This document shows positions 20,939 through 30,675 of a stretch of DNA of 64,000 bases, piece after piece. A program made the position numbers and the translations under genes. Below the pieces are notes generated by a model. That model worked only from the letters and a program-made list of their open reading frames with translations, was not told the DNA's origin and searched no databases. Position 1 is the first letter of the stretch; the number at the start of each line of letters is the position of its first letter. This DNA is from Takakia lepidozioides (taxonomy: Eukaryota > Streptophyta > Takakiopsida > Takakiales > Takakiaceae), in assembly GCA_030704615.1 (NCBI GenBank), contig CM060732.1:8928001-8992000 (forward strand), given 5' to 3'.

Positions 20939-23300
20939 AGGGAGAGAACAAACCTGTGGACACAGAAAGATCGACCACCCGTGCAGAATGCTGGCTGCAT
21001 GACTCCTGCAGTATCTGCATGAACGCTGGGGTTTTTTTCTTTGCACCTCTCCAAGGAGTGCCATCTGGTCTCTTGAGAGTCTGACTGGACTGCATGAAGT
21101 TGTACAAAATGTCATCGACATGTAGCTCATATGGGGGGTTGACGAAACAACCCTGGTCAGAAATCTCAAAGCTGCGGACGGAGGATGGTGTCTTTGAGGT
21201 GCGAATCCTCCGCAGGCAGCTCGCCTCGAACATCCTCGTCTGCCAAAGACTGCAGGTTAGGGTGCTAAACACAAACTATAGTGGAAGTTTGTACATTGGA
21301 TATTCAAAACACAGGCATACAACAATCTGTTTTGTCACGAATCTGTGATGATCGGTGTCGATCATTACAGATTCTTCTAGAGTGGAGCTGTAGAGAACAT
21401 TGAAACGCAACATGAAAGCACAAGCAGAAGGGAGACGACATACCAGCTGACAAAGACAACCCCCTTTCACAAGGTAGAGGTTGTTCACACGATTCCATGT
21501 GCGCAAAACTTCAAACCCAGAGGACTTCAGGTATGATGCCAATGCCCGACGACTATCTTTGTCACATGACTGAAAAAGCAGAAGTGTCCCTGCATCAGAG
21601 AGGAAATGTGCAGAACCTGAACACCCAACTCCAGTAGTTGTCATCGAATTTGTTCCAGCTTGGCGTTTTGCCCTTCAGAAGAACTTCTGGCACAGCCTGG
21701 CTGTTCGGGACGTCGAGAATGACCATGTCAGCCGCAATGTTTTCTGCACACCGCACACAAAGGTGGGACCAGTGCTCACCTGCAACAGACATGTTCAATT
21801 TTAGAACGAAGAGAAGAATGTTTTCAAAGAAACAAACTTTAATACTGCAAATGACACTTACAGATGCAAATGAAAGAAAATCAAATTCTCACCAGATTAA
21901 GGAATGAGATCATGTTGTCCCAGGTAGGCGAAGGCACCCTAGTGAATCCTCTCTTTCGACTCTGTATCATCGCCAGCCAACCCTCATTGACAATCTTAAT
22001 CTCTCCTACCGAATCAGAACGGGAAGGTGTGGCCTGTCATCGAACACGCACTGAATTGTGCGGGTATACCTTCCAGCAGTGAAGTCCTTTCACACTCTTC
22101 CTTTTCCTTCTCCTCTCGTTCTCTCCTTCCCCTTGTCCCGGACAGGCAGGAAATGCTGATACGGACTGCCTCCAGATCGAAGAATCCTCAGAAGTGGGCG
22201 GCGGCCTTGCGAGAAGGGCCTTCGGGACACGCCATTGCTCGAAGAGGCCAACATTTGGAAGGAGATGTTCATACCCGTCCAGTGAGATGAAGACTTGACG
22301 AGGCACCTGGGGGAAGAGGATTCATGGCGAGCTGACAAGAAATTCGCACGCTCCTCGTGGTCCCGTGATGTTGCCCGAGGAGGTCTCGTCGAGCACCGCA
22401 AGTCCTACGTTCAAGATCGCCATCTTTTGCGCACAGGGCACGTGCCCGAGGAACATAACGAGCCATCTGTAGTAACGCAGTACAACATACCCCATTGTGA
22501 AGACAAGAGTGTCGGAGTCACAGTGGAGAATTGCAAGGACATTGCTGGCATTTCGAGGGAAGTGCTGCGCCATTCGGGATACGAGAGCACGTGTGTGAGA
22601 TGATTCGGAGGAGGAACCCACACGATGTTGTACCTGCACCTGTTCAGCGGCAGAGATTTTGACTCCCACATTTGCTCACGCCACAACGTAGACGTTTTGT
22701 TCTGTAGGCACGACATAATGACTTGTGTATTTGGCAAGCCCAAATACGGGATTCAGGGAATGCCGGAGCCTCCGAGCGTCTGGCCTGTTGCACCGGGTTG
22801 CAGCCTCTCTCAGAATGAGGCGGATGCTATCTGCTGCAGCAAGATTTTGAATGGTGTTGCAACGCACAGACGTCCCGGCCCACGCATTTCCAGTTCCTCA
22901 GACCCAGCCATTGCAGACTGCTCGGTCCAGTAGAGACGGATTGGACAATTCTGCACATCCCACAATGCGATTCGGAAGAGTGAAGAGATGACATCCTCCC
23001 AAAAAGTTGAATGAGACTCGGATTGCCAATGCTCTTGGGATGGCTTTGCAATATTCAGAGCTCCGTGGATGTACCTCCACCCGGCCTTGGGGGTGTTTAT
23101 CGGATGGCAACGGCCGGCTCGGCTGTACGCGACGATGTATACACAATTACAATTGGAGCCGTACGGACTTCTCGTTGATGGAAGCAAAGAAGGGTTCAAA
23201 GTATTATCCGTGCAAGCATCTGTATACATTTACCTGAAGAGGTTGAGGATGAACGGACTATTGATGACTTTATTTCATGCACCGGCGTTGAGCGTGAACG
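20939..23300 (-). pseudogene. Gene 3: divergent ParB/DNA-methyltransferase-like family member
   Basis: Minus strand. The N-terminal part (23,230-22,100) has LYLVKG-unrelated blocks such as WRYIHGALNIAKPSQEHW and GYVVLRYYRWLVMFLGHVPC that I do not recognise. The C-terminal half is clearly related to genes 1 and 2: TRTIQCV...KIVNEGWLAMI (about 22,050-21,970), ADMVILDVPNSQAV with SWNKFDDNYW (about 21,735-21,640; methyltransferase motif IV position), FLSDAGTLLLFQSCDKDS (about 21,600), VDDILYNFM, GTPWRG and AFMQILQESC (about 21,110-20,990), then VVDLSVSTG (about 20,980-20,953) where genes 1 and 2 have LDL(T/I)CGTG. The exon corresponding to ASMWAG was not found. The glycine-rich loop is degraded, so cofactor binding is doubtful. 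Confidence 0.55.
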
Positions 23301-23489
23301 AGCTGCACAAACTCCTCCTTAGGGATTCCAGAAATCATTGATGGGGCAAAGGGAATCCTCCATATTGGATATTTTCAATTGCATTTTCATGTATCAGACT
23401 TTTTTTTTTTGTATGTAATGAAAATGCACCCCAAAACTCCTGGAATGAGGCAATATTCCATTCAAACTGAGATCCAACAGAAGCAGTTG

Positions 23490-23915
23490 TGGGGCCATTT
23501 CTGGAAAAAAATGGCGCCGAATTTCTCTATTTTGGGCCGAAAACTGGCTAAGTCCCACATGCACTGGTACCCCGGTCTGGAAAAAATGCCGAATTTCCCT
23601 ATTTTGTGCCGAAAACTGGCTAAGTCCGAACATGCTCGGGAACGATGTCTGGAAAAATGGCGCCGAATTTCCAGTTACATGGCCTAGAACTGCCCAACAT
23701 CTGTGCAATCCCCGGCACCATGTACCGAAATTCGGCGCCACATTTCCAAATTTTGGGCTTACACACCTGTCATGAGGGGACCTATAGCCGCGGAATTCGG
23801 CACCATTTTTCGCCAGAGAGACCTATTACCGCGAAATACGTCGCGATTCTTTCCGGTTACGGACCCTATTACCGCGAAATTCGGCGCCATTTTTCCACAT
23901 GTCGCTGGGAATTGG
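23490..23915. repeat. Palindrome array 5 (AAAATGGCGCCGAATTTC type)
   Basis: About six imperfect dyads around GGCGCC (about 23,510, 23,585, 23,652, 23,728, 23,795 and 23,878), with spacer words such as GGCCGAAAACTGGCTAAGTCC and TTACCGCGAAAT. They lie between gene 3 and the right terminus of the inner element. Confidence 0.8.
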
Positions 23916-24090
23916 CATGAGCGGAAGACGAAATATCATGAGCACAACTCTCAAAACTACAATTTCCCCTTCAAGTTGCTGAATAATATATTTGTTTTTT
24001 TCTGACACATTCCATTAAATTAATGTTTTATAATGTTTTTTATTTTCGAAATTTGTACTTCTGCTCATGAAAACCGATTGTCTTGCTACT

Positions 24091-24128
24091 CCGCTCATGC
24101 CGCTCATGCTCATGAAATAGCTAACCTC
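24091..24128 (-). repeat. Right terminal inverted repeat of inner element
   Basis: On the minus strand it starts GAGGTTAGCTATTTCATGA and continues GCATGAGCGGCATGAGCGG. Further GCTCATG copies occur near 24,063 and 23,928. Confidence 0.8.
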
Positions 24129-24137
24129 GTATCGCCT
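24129..24137. repeat. Target site duplication, right copy (GTATCGCCT)
   Basis: Perfect match to 3,074-3,082. Gene 1 coding sequence resumes at 24,138. Confidence 0.85.
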
Positions 24138-25107
24138 CACTATGGATGGAATGGTGGAGGTGATATACGAAGTAAGTCGTCCTCATATTTTCCTCTGCTC
24201 ATCCTTCCCCAATTTCTAGTCATCTTTCCACATGGATCCTATGTAATGCTTCTACATGTTTTTCTTGGCAGTCAAACATCAAGCTGGATTTGGCCCATGC
24301 CAAACGCTTCTTCATTGAAAGTGAGGGGCAGACAAAAACATTGCAGTCATTGACCGAGCACTTGAAGAAAGCCGGGGTGAAGTCCAGAACCAAATACAAG
24401 TCAAAGCTTGCGAAGCTGGTGGCCATTGCAGATCCGGCACTTGGAAAGGACTTCATCCCCGAGATTGCAAAACACTATTCTCGGGCCATACAACCGACCA
24501 TGCAGTTGGAGAAACTGCATCACCTCTCAACGGCATGTGTGGAGGCGAAAGAGAAGGTGAGGTTTCAATGCACTGAAGTTCCTTCCTAGCAATAGCCACT
24601 CTTCTTCCTGCTCCTGACATTGGATCGGAAATGGCAAACACGGTGGCTGTCAATCTGGAATGCATCGGAGAGTATAAGGACCATGTGGTCTTTTCCACTC
24701 GAAGTTTCCGACCCTGCAGTGGATGTGTGGCTCAACCGCATGACTTGGTGGTTCCAGGTAATTCAAGGTACTTCCCCCGATTCGCTTTTCTGGAATGAAT
24801 TCCGTGAACTCCTACGTGACAAATGCATGTTGGAAACGCAGGTAATGACGAATGCGAAGGAGCAAGTCATAATGCATAGTGATTCGTTCGGCTTGTACGT
24901 CAAATGGGATGGAACCAGACATTGGAAGACTACGTGACACGTTTCAGATGTGCGTACAAGGACAACCTCTTCGCCAGGGAGCTGCAAACAGCAAGAAGGA
25001 GCGTGGAGTTTACACGCCAGGAGGGGGCGGGAAAAGCTGCAATGCGAATTGTGTACAGGTGAAGCCCACACCCTTGTATGCAAAAGCTGGGTTATGAGGT
25101 TTGTCTG

Positions 25108-25129
25108 GGAAATGTGGCACCGCATTCGC
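25108..25129. repeat. Single intronic palindrome in gene 1
   Basis: GAAATGTGGCACCGCATTCG core, in the intron before the RYMKYVLLKTG exon. The gene 2 intron at the same place holds a four-unit palindrome array. Confidence 0.75.
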
Positions 25130-26356
25130 ACTTTATCATTTCGGTTGCACTCTGCGAGTACATTCTCATACTTGTGCTCACGCATGTTGACTGTCTTGCA
25201 GGTATATGAAATACGTGCTACTTAAGACAGGGGCCCTGGCGCAAGAGCCCCCGTTTTCATGGCTTGGACCGTGCCGGACCAAGCTGTGTCTACCACCAGA
25301 GATGCAGAAACAATGGCATGCCGCGCATCTCGTTGGATGCCCGTGGTACCTGGACATGTCTGGCGGACTTGTTGACGAATTGGAGAAAGATCTGCACGCG
25401 AAAGCGGAGGAGAAGAGAAAGGAAAGACGTGTCTGCTGGGCCTGAGTCGGCAAAGAACGCTGCTGCTCTGGAACAATCCAGAAAGGCAGCTGAGATGGCA
25501 CAAAAGACGGTGGATGCAGCTGTGCAGGCTCAACAGAAGGGGTCGAAGAAGAGGACTCGCCAGCAAGGAGAGCAGCAGTTGTGACACCAAGAAACGAAGA
25601 AGAAGAAAAGAAATAGATAGAGCAGGAAGAGGGTGACGAAGAGGACAACGATGGAGACTTTGCAACCAGCCCACCCCCCGAAACGCAGCCAAAATCCCCT
25701 GTGCCCACCGTTGTCACGAGAGGGACGAGAAACAGGCTCAGCCAAGAAGGCACTCTTCAACCCCCGGGGGGCACCCTTTCGAGCCGGTGGAAAAAGAAGA
25801 GGCCAAAAGTGGAGCCAGAAACAGTAGTTCAGTGTGTCAATGAGAGTTTCTTGGCGGCTTGGACGGACGGGCAGCCAAGTTGGCATACATCAAGACCATG
25901 GAGGGTCTGAAGGGCAGAGCACTGAAGAAGGCGGCTGAAGCAGAGCCTTCCGACACCCCTGGGTTTCTGAAGATGGTCTCGTTCTTTGAGAAGGTGTGTG
26001 CAGACAAGGATTGCAGGAGGGGAAAAACCACCGAGTGGTTGCGATATGATCATCTTGGATATTCCGGACGGAGAGCCTGTGGAAGGACTGCAAGCTTTGC
26101 CATCTTGGAACAGGTACTCCGAGGACTTTTGGAAGAAAGGATTCGGGCTCGCCCGCATGGTGTTGGACGACAGAGGCTGTGTGGTTGTCCTGGCGAGCAG
26201 AGGCAAAAAACACGCAGACAGGAATTGCGAAGTGGACCCGCAAGAGCGCCGTCCCAATTCTGAAGAAGAAGTGGACGTGCATCAACATTGGGCCTTCGGT
26301 GAAGGGAAGAAGGTAATTAGGACATTAGCAATCGTCCTTTCATTTTGACCTGTTTT

Positions 26357-26376
26357 GAAATGCGGTGCCGCATTCG
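26357..26376. repeat. Single intronic palindrome in gene 1
   Basis: GAAATGCGGTGCCGCATTCG, a 20-bp dyad within the intron between the WAFGEGKK exon and the next exon. Confidence 0.75.
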
Positions 26377-27659
26377 ATTTCTAATCGTTCCCCACTGTGT
26401 ATGCAGACGAAGCAGTTCGATGCATACTGCTTGTGAAGGAGAACTCACCTTTGCTTTCCGGAAGGAGGGATTGTTGGTTGACCCGAACTGCGACCCCATC
26501 GATTACGACGTCCTGTTCAACAACGTTCCCACGGAACTCCTCCCCCATAGTCTCACTTCAACGGACCCCTGCGGTATTCACGGACTCGGAGCCCTGCCTT
26601 CATCCAGACAATTATGGAGGCATGCACTGACCTGGAGGGCAGAGTGCTGGACCTCATCTGTGGAACAGGTATGCATCTTGTACTATGCTGTTCTGTGAAT
26701 TCTCATTCTGTTCAATTCGCATGTGTGAAGGGCCATTTTTCAATGAGTGGATGGCATTGTAACAGGTGCCTCAATGTGGGCTGGGCGATTTTCCGACCGG
26801 CACCTCTTTGCCTACGAGGAGGACACATCCGTCTGGGGATCCCATCTGGAAGGGCTTCAACGGAATGTGAAGGCTCCCATCGAAGCCAAAGATTCCTCGG
26901 ATTCGTCGGACTCGGAGGAAGAGACAGTGGACATTGATGCCGAGGAGAACCCGGAATACGAGTGAGTGCAAACATTGTAAGTTTGCAAAGCCTTCTGGGT
27001 GATTTTTTGTCAAACGCATTTCCGACTGTGGTTCTCATTGGTCTCGTGGTGATTGTTATGTGCAGGATTCCAGGATCCGGGTGAAACATGTAGGGCCTAC
27101 ACTTCCTGCCAGGACGAATGTCCCGTTCTTTGCGAGGGCCGACTTCATGACGAGCCGGTGAAGGACTACTCCCTTCCTAGTTATGCAGCTAAACTCGCAA
27201 ATACAGCGATTAGACGATGTGAGAATCCCAGTAAAGTAGAGCAGATTTTGGAGAGGGCTAGGGAGGACAGAAGGATAAGGAAAGAGTTGGCAGCAGCTGA
27301 GACAGGTAGACGGGTGCGAAAGTTCATATGTGATTCAGCGGATGAGAGCGATGCAGACAGGGAGGACGACGACCCCAACGGAGGTGAGATGGTCGGTTCC
27401 GCAAGGGGAAGATGGGATTTTCGAAAGCCTGGCCAACGAGCAGTCCGCTGGACATGAGAAAGACAATGACGGGGTGGAAGCGGAGCAGGACAGTCAAGGA
27501 CAGGACGACGATAGTGATGATTTTCAAGATTATAGAATTTTAATTAACTCTCTGTACATTTAAATTCTCTTCCAGAGTATATAAAGGAAATTCTCCCCGT
27601 CCTTCATGTCCCCTCTCCCATGTGCTTCTCAACGACACCATCGTCCAAACCACGTCCCT

Positions 27660-28700
27660 CCCAAAATCGGAAATGCGGCACCGCATTTCCATGTTGGAAC
27701 GGAAATGTGGCAACTGCAAAAACCTCGTTTGGAAATGCGGCACCGCATTTCCAAAACCGGGGCAAGAACAATTTTCCGTTTCATGGTTTGGACATCAGAA
27801 ACTGTTCGGCCGAACGGAAATGCGTTGCCGCATTTCCGTTTTCGACACGGCAGTTTTGCCGATTGCCAGCTCCTTCCATGGAGGTAAATGGAAATGCACC
27901 CCGCATGCAGAGGTCGAACACGTTATTTAAATGACGTACATGGAAATGCGGCGCCGCATTTCCAGAACGGACATTGTTGTTTGTCCAATTCCAGACCCTT
28001 GGACGGAAATGCGGCACCGCATTCCATTGTCCAATAAGAACTTTCGATTGCCAAACATGGAAATGCGGCGCCGCATTTCCAAAACAGACATTGTTGTTTG
28101 TCCAATTCCAGATTATTCCGTCTTGCTGGACGGAAATGCAGCGCATTCCATTGTCCAATACGAAATTTTGATGACGGACATGGAAATGCGGTGCCGCATT
28201 TCCAGAACGGACATTGTTGATTGTCCAATTGCAGACCCTTTGACGGAAATGCAGCACCGCATTCCATTGTCCAATAAGAAAATATGATGACGGACATGGA
28301 AATGCGGTGCCGCATTTCCAGAACGGACATCGTTGATTGTCCAATTGCAGACCCTTCGACGGAAATGCGGCACCGCATTCCATTGTTCTAGAAGAAAATT
28401 TGATGACGGACATGGAAATGCGGCACCGCATTCCATTGTTCTAGAAGAAAATTTGATGACGGACATGGAAATGCGGTGCCGCATTTCCAGAACGGACATG
28501 GACAAGCATTGGCGATTGGACATGCTTGGAGAATTCAAGGTCCAATATGGAAATGTGGTGCCGCATTTCCAATTCGAAGTATGGTAATGTCATGTCAAGA
28601 AATGAAATGCGGTACAACATTTCCGTTACGACCACAATGGAGGAAAGGGAGCTGCCAGAAATCACTGCATGGAGAAAAATGAAATGCGGTGCCGAATTTC
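27660..28700. repeat. Palindrome array 6 (core GAAATGCGGCACCGCATTTC), unit of about 115 bp
   Basis: About 18 dyads. The regular part (27,940-28,510) alternates two dyads per unit of about 112-118 bp, with spacers CGGACATTGTTGATTGTCCA and TTCCATTGTCCAATAAGAA. It uses the same core as array 1 and not the inner-element cores. It lies directly downstream of gene 1. Confidence 0.9.
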
Positions 28701-28976
28701 CGAGCTTTAGCATGTACATGTTTCCTTTTACTGATACATGGATTTCCTTCACCTCAAGACTCTGATATCGCTGACTCTGGTATATTCATGTGGACAGACA
28801 CATTATAGAAATGAGACCACAAATTGTAAACAGTGGGCCAATTACGGCAGTTCTTGAACACAATGAAACAGAGCACACAGAAGTGAGGTACGATGGGTTG
28901 TTTTTTTGATCGAACATGGTGTCTCATATTTAGCAACTCCAAACAAATCTAAGCCCTTCCTCCTTCTACATGGGCG

Positions 28977-29555
28977 TCACCAAGTCGACGGAACTTCGAT
29001 AGCCCTCAAAACAAGCTCATTACTGATGCAGCACCTCGAGGTAAACTGCAATGTGGTCATTCTGGTGCCCTTGGTGGAGCTGACGACAATGTCATGCCCA
29101 TCAATGATACCACCATCATACATTGACAAGGTCATTGTGGGCCTCATGTGCTCGTGCGATTCGTCTTCGCAACTCAGCCGAATGTCTCCATACACTGGAA
29201 GAGCGGAGTGAACTCCACGAATATAGTTTTCCCCGGTGCCGTCCTCCCTGGTCCACTGGCAGCAGTTCCAGCGCCAAAGCGAGGCCGTGCGTGATCTGTC
29301 CGACATCCCATTCCAGCTTGGTATATCGAGGTCAACAATTTTCAGGACCCACGGACCGCATTGACCCTCGCCCTCACCTTGCTCAAAGCGGTAATAGCCC
29401 TCCAAATACTCCATTGCGCGCAAAGACTCCCGCTTGATTCCAGAAGCGTCAGTGAAAACAGAGAGCCAGACAATGATGTCTCCTGATTCTGGTTTGAACA
29501 TAGCATAATCTTGGCCATGATAAGGGCAGTCAGCAGGATTTCGGCGGCACAGCAT
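28977..29555 (-). CDS. Unknown protein, left member of a divergent pair (192 codons)
   Basis: An open frame of 192 codons starting MLCRRNPADCPYHG. I do not recognise the family. It is clearly homologous to the plus-strand ORF at 29,962-30,675: both share CPY.G.DYAM, SGDI(I/V)(V/I)W, E(Y/F)(L/I)(E/P)G.Y.FE, WNCCQWT, YGDIR and DGG(I/M)I(D/E)GHDIVV in order. The composition is rich in aromatic and beta-branched residues, suggesting a compact beta fold; no signal peptide or membrane segment is seen. It is divergent from its partner across about 400 bp. Position inside the outer transposon suggests cargo. Function unknown. Confidence 0.6.
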   Translation of the reverse strand: MLCRRNPADCPYHGQDYAMFKPESGDIIVWLSVFTDASGIKRESLRAMEYLEGYYRFEQGEGEGQCGPWVLKIVDLDIPSWNGMSDRSRTASLWRWNCCQWTREDGTGENYIRGVHSALPVYGDIRLSCEDESHEHMRPTMTLSMYDGGIIDGHDIVVSSTKGTRMTTLQFTSRCCISNELVLRAIEVPSTW

Positions 29556-29961
29556 CCTTGAAAAAGATTAGCGGAGTACGCTCAATGACAGTAGCTCCCG
29601 GATGGAGGAGGCAGCAGCGCGGTGGCTGGAAGAAGTTCAAGCAAACGCTGCAATTCCTCACAAACACTCCAGGGCACATTTAAATTTCCCCCCTACAGGA
29701 ACCTGCATGGATGAAGATTGGTTGCTCCATGAATGTAGCCGTTTCAGTTTCCTTCCCTGTCATGCAAACTATGGGCAGTAAGTGCCAGGTGGGCCTATAG
29801 CCACTCGAGACGACAAAGTCCATCCCCCCTTCGATGTAAATGCGGCGTCAAATTTCCATCTGGGGGATGGACTTCGGTGGCAGATTTCAAACTATACCCC
29901 GTGGATGAGAAAGAGGTATCGGTTCATCCACCGCTGGCGTGATGAACACGTTACACGATGA
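29556..29961. other. Intergenic space between the divergent pair
   Basis: About 400 bp with no further gene. One dyad resembling the arrays (AAATGCGGCGTCAAATTTCC near 29,840) is present. It probably contains both promoters. Confidence 0.4.
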
Positions 29962-30675
29962 TTGGTGGGTACGTGGGACCCAGATGCTCCATTATTGGAG
30001 CCCGCACTGCTCTTCCGCTTCTCATCATTTCGAAAATCTAAGGGCTTCGTTGCTGTCCGCAAGGTCATTGTCATAAGCATCAAAGACGTCCTCAGGTCCT
30101 CCTTTGCAAGGATGCCGTGCTTTCGGAACCGGGACGACTGCCCTTATGGAGGCTTCGATTATGCAATGTATTCGGCCACATCGGGAGACATCGTTATCTG
30201 GTACACAGTTTACACAGAAGATACTGGTTCGAATGTGGAAACATTGTCCGCTTTTGAGTATATCCCAGGCCACTACGCCTTTGAGCGGGGTGACGATCTT
30301 GGTCTGAGGAGTCCGTGGCTCCTGCGCATCCTTGATTCCGATTTTCCTAGCTACGACGGGCACCCATGCAGAAGAATGCGCACTGCTATGCTGTTGCGGT
30401 GGAACTGCTGCCAGTGGACGTGGGTGGACTCCATCGGAGAGACGTATACTCCTGAAGGAGTGCGCTCCTCTTCTCCATTGTATGGGGACATTCGCATTGG
30501 TGTGGAAGACGAAAACGTGAAGTTTTCCATATTCGATGGTGGTATGATTGAAGGGCACGACATTGTGGTGAACATCAACAGGGGCGGTACAACGGCTGCA
30601 ATCCAGTTTACCTGGAGGAGCCCGATGACTCATGAGCTAGTTTTCAGAGCAGTCAAAGTCCCATTGACAACGTGA
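29962..30675 (+). CDS. Unknown protein, right member of a divergent pair (237 codons)
   Basis: Intact frame of 237 codons starting MVGTWDPDAPLLEP. The first methionine may be too far upstream: similarity to the partner begins at MPCFRNRDDCPYGG (about 30,110). Shared blocks: YGGFDYAMYSATSGDIVIWY, WNCCQWTWVD, LYGDIRIGVEDE and DGGMIEGHDIVV. No stop or frameshift breaks it, unlike the methyltransferase-like genes nearby, so it could be functional. Family not recognised. The poor conservation outside the shared blocks suggests an old duplication in inverted orientation. Confidence 0.6.
   Translation: MVGTWDPDAPLLEPALLFRFSSFRKSKGFVAVRKVIVISIKDVLRSSFARMPCFRNRDDCPYGGFDYAMYSATSGDIVIWYTVYTEDTGSNVETLSAFEYIPGHYAFERGDDLGLRSPWLLRILDSDFPSYDGHPCRRMRTAMLLRWNCCQWTWVDSIGETYTPEGVRSSSPLYGDIRIGVEDENVKFSIFDGGMIEGHDIVVNINRGGTTAAIQFTWRSPMTHELVFRAVKVPLTT

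Larger units (their letters stand above)
3083..24128. mobile_element. Inner giant TIR DNA transposon, about 21 kb, inserted in gene 1
   Basis: The ends are inverted: GGGGGCTGCTATTTCATGA at 3,083 and, on the minus strand from 24,128, GAGGTTAGCTATTTCATGA (15 of 19 identical). Both continue into CATGAGCGG repeats. Flanks are a perfect 9-bp duplication GTATCGCCT. Removing one copy plus the element joins gene 1 in frame (IWYRL then TMDGMVEVIYE; gene 2 has TWYRLSMDAMVDYIF). Cargo: gene 2 (minus), palindrome arrays, a split DDE-like transposase (plus) and gene 3 (minus). Without the 6.9-kb retrotransposon inside it the element would be about 14.1 kb. The 9-bp duplication and TIRs suggest a Mutator-like element; the superfamily is not proven. 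Confidence 0.82.
24138..27545 (+). pseudogene. Gene 1, 3' half: beta-class DNA-methyltransferase-like domain
   Basis: Exons alternate with short GT-AG introns at the positions seen in gene 2. Order: MDGMVEVIYE (to 24,171); SNIKLDLAHAKRFF with IADPALGKDF (24,272-24,555); VWLNRMTWWFQ (about 24,760); DYVTRFRCAYKDN (about 24,945); VGCPWYLDMSGG (about 25,340); QCVNESFLAA (about 25,835); DMIILDIPDGEPV (about 26,043-26,081), the place of motif IV (DPPY in active enzymes, here DIPD); FWKKGFGLARMVLDD then RGCVVVLAS (about 26,130-26,200); VLDLICGTG (to 26,668), a 97-bp intron, then ASMWAGRFSDRHLFAYEED (from 26,766), motif I and the following acidic strand end; acidic tail; last exon SLPSYAAKLANTAIRR (about 27,175). 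Frames change several times. A beta-class N4/N6 order is inferred; catalytic activity is doubtful. Confidence 0.68.
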
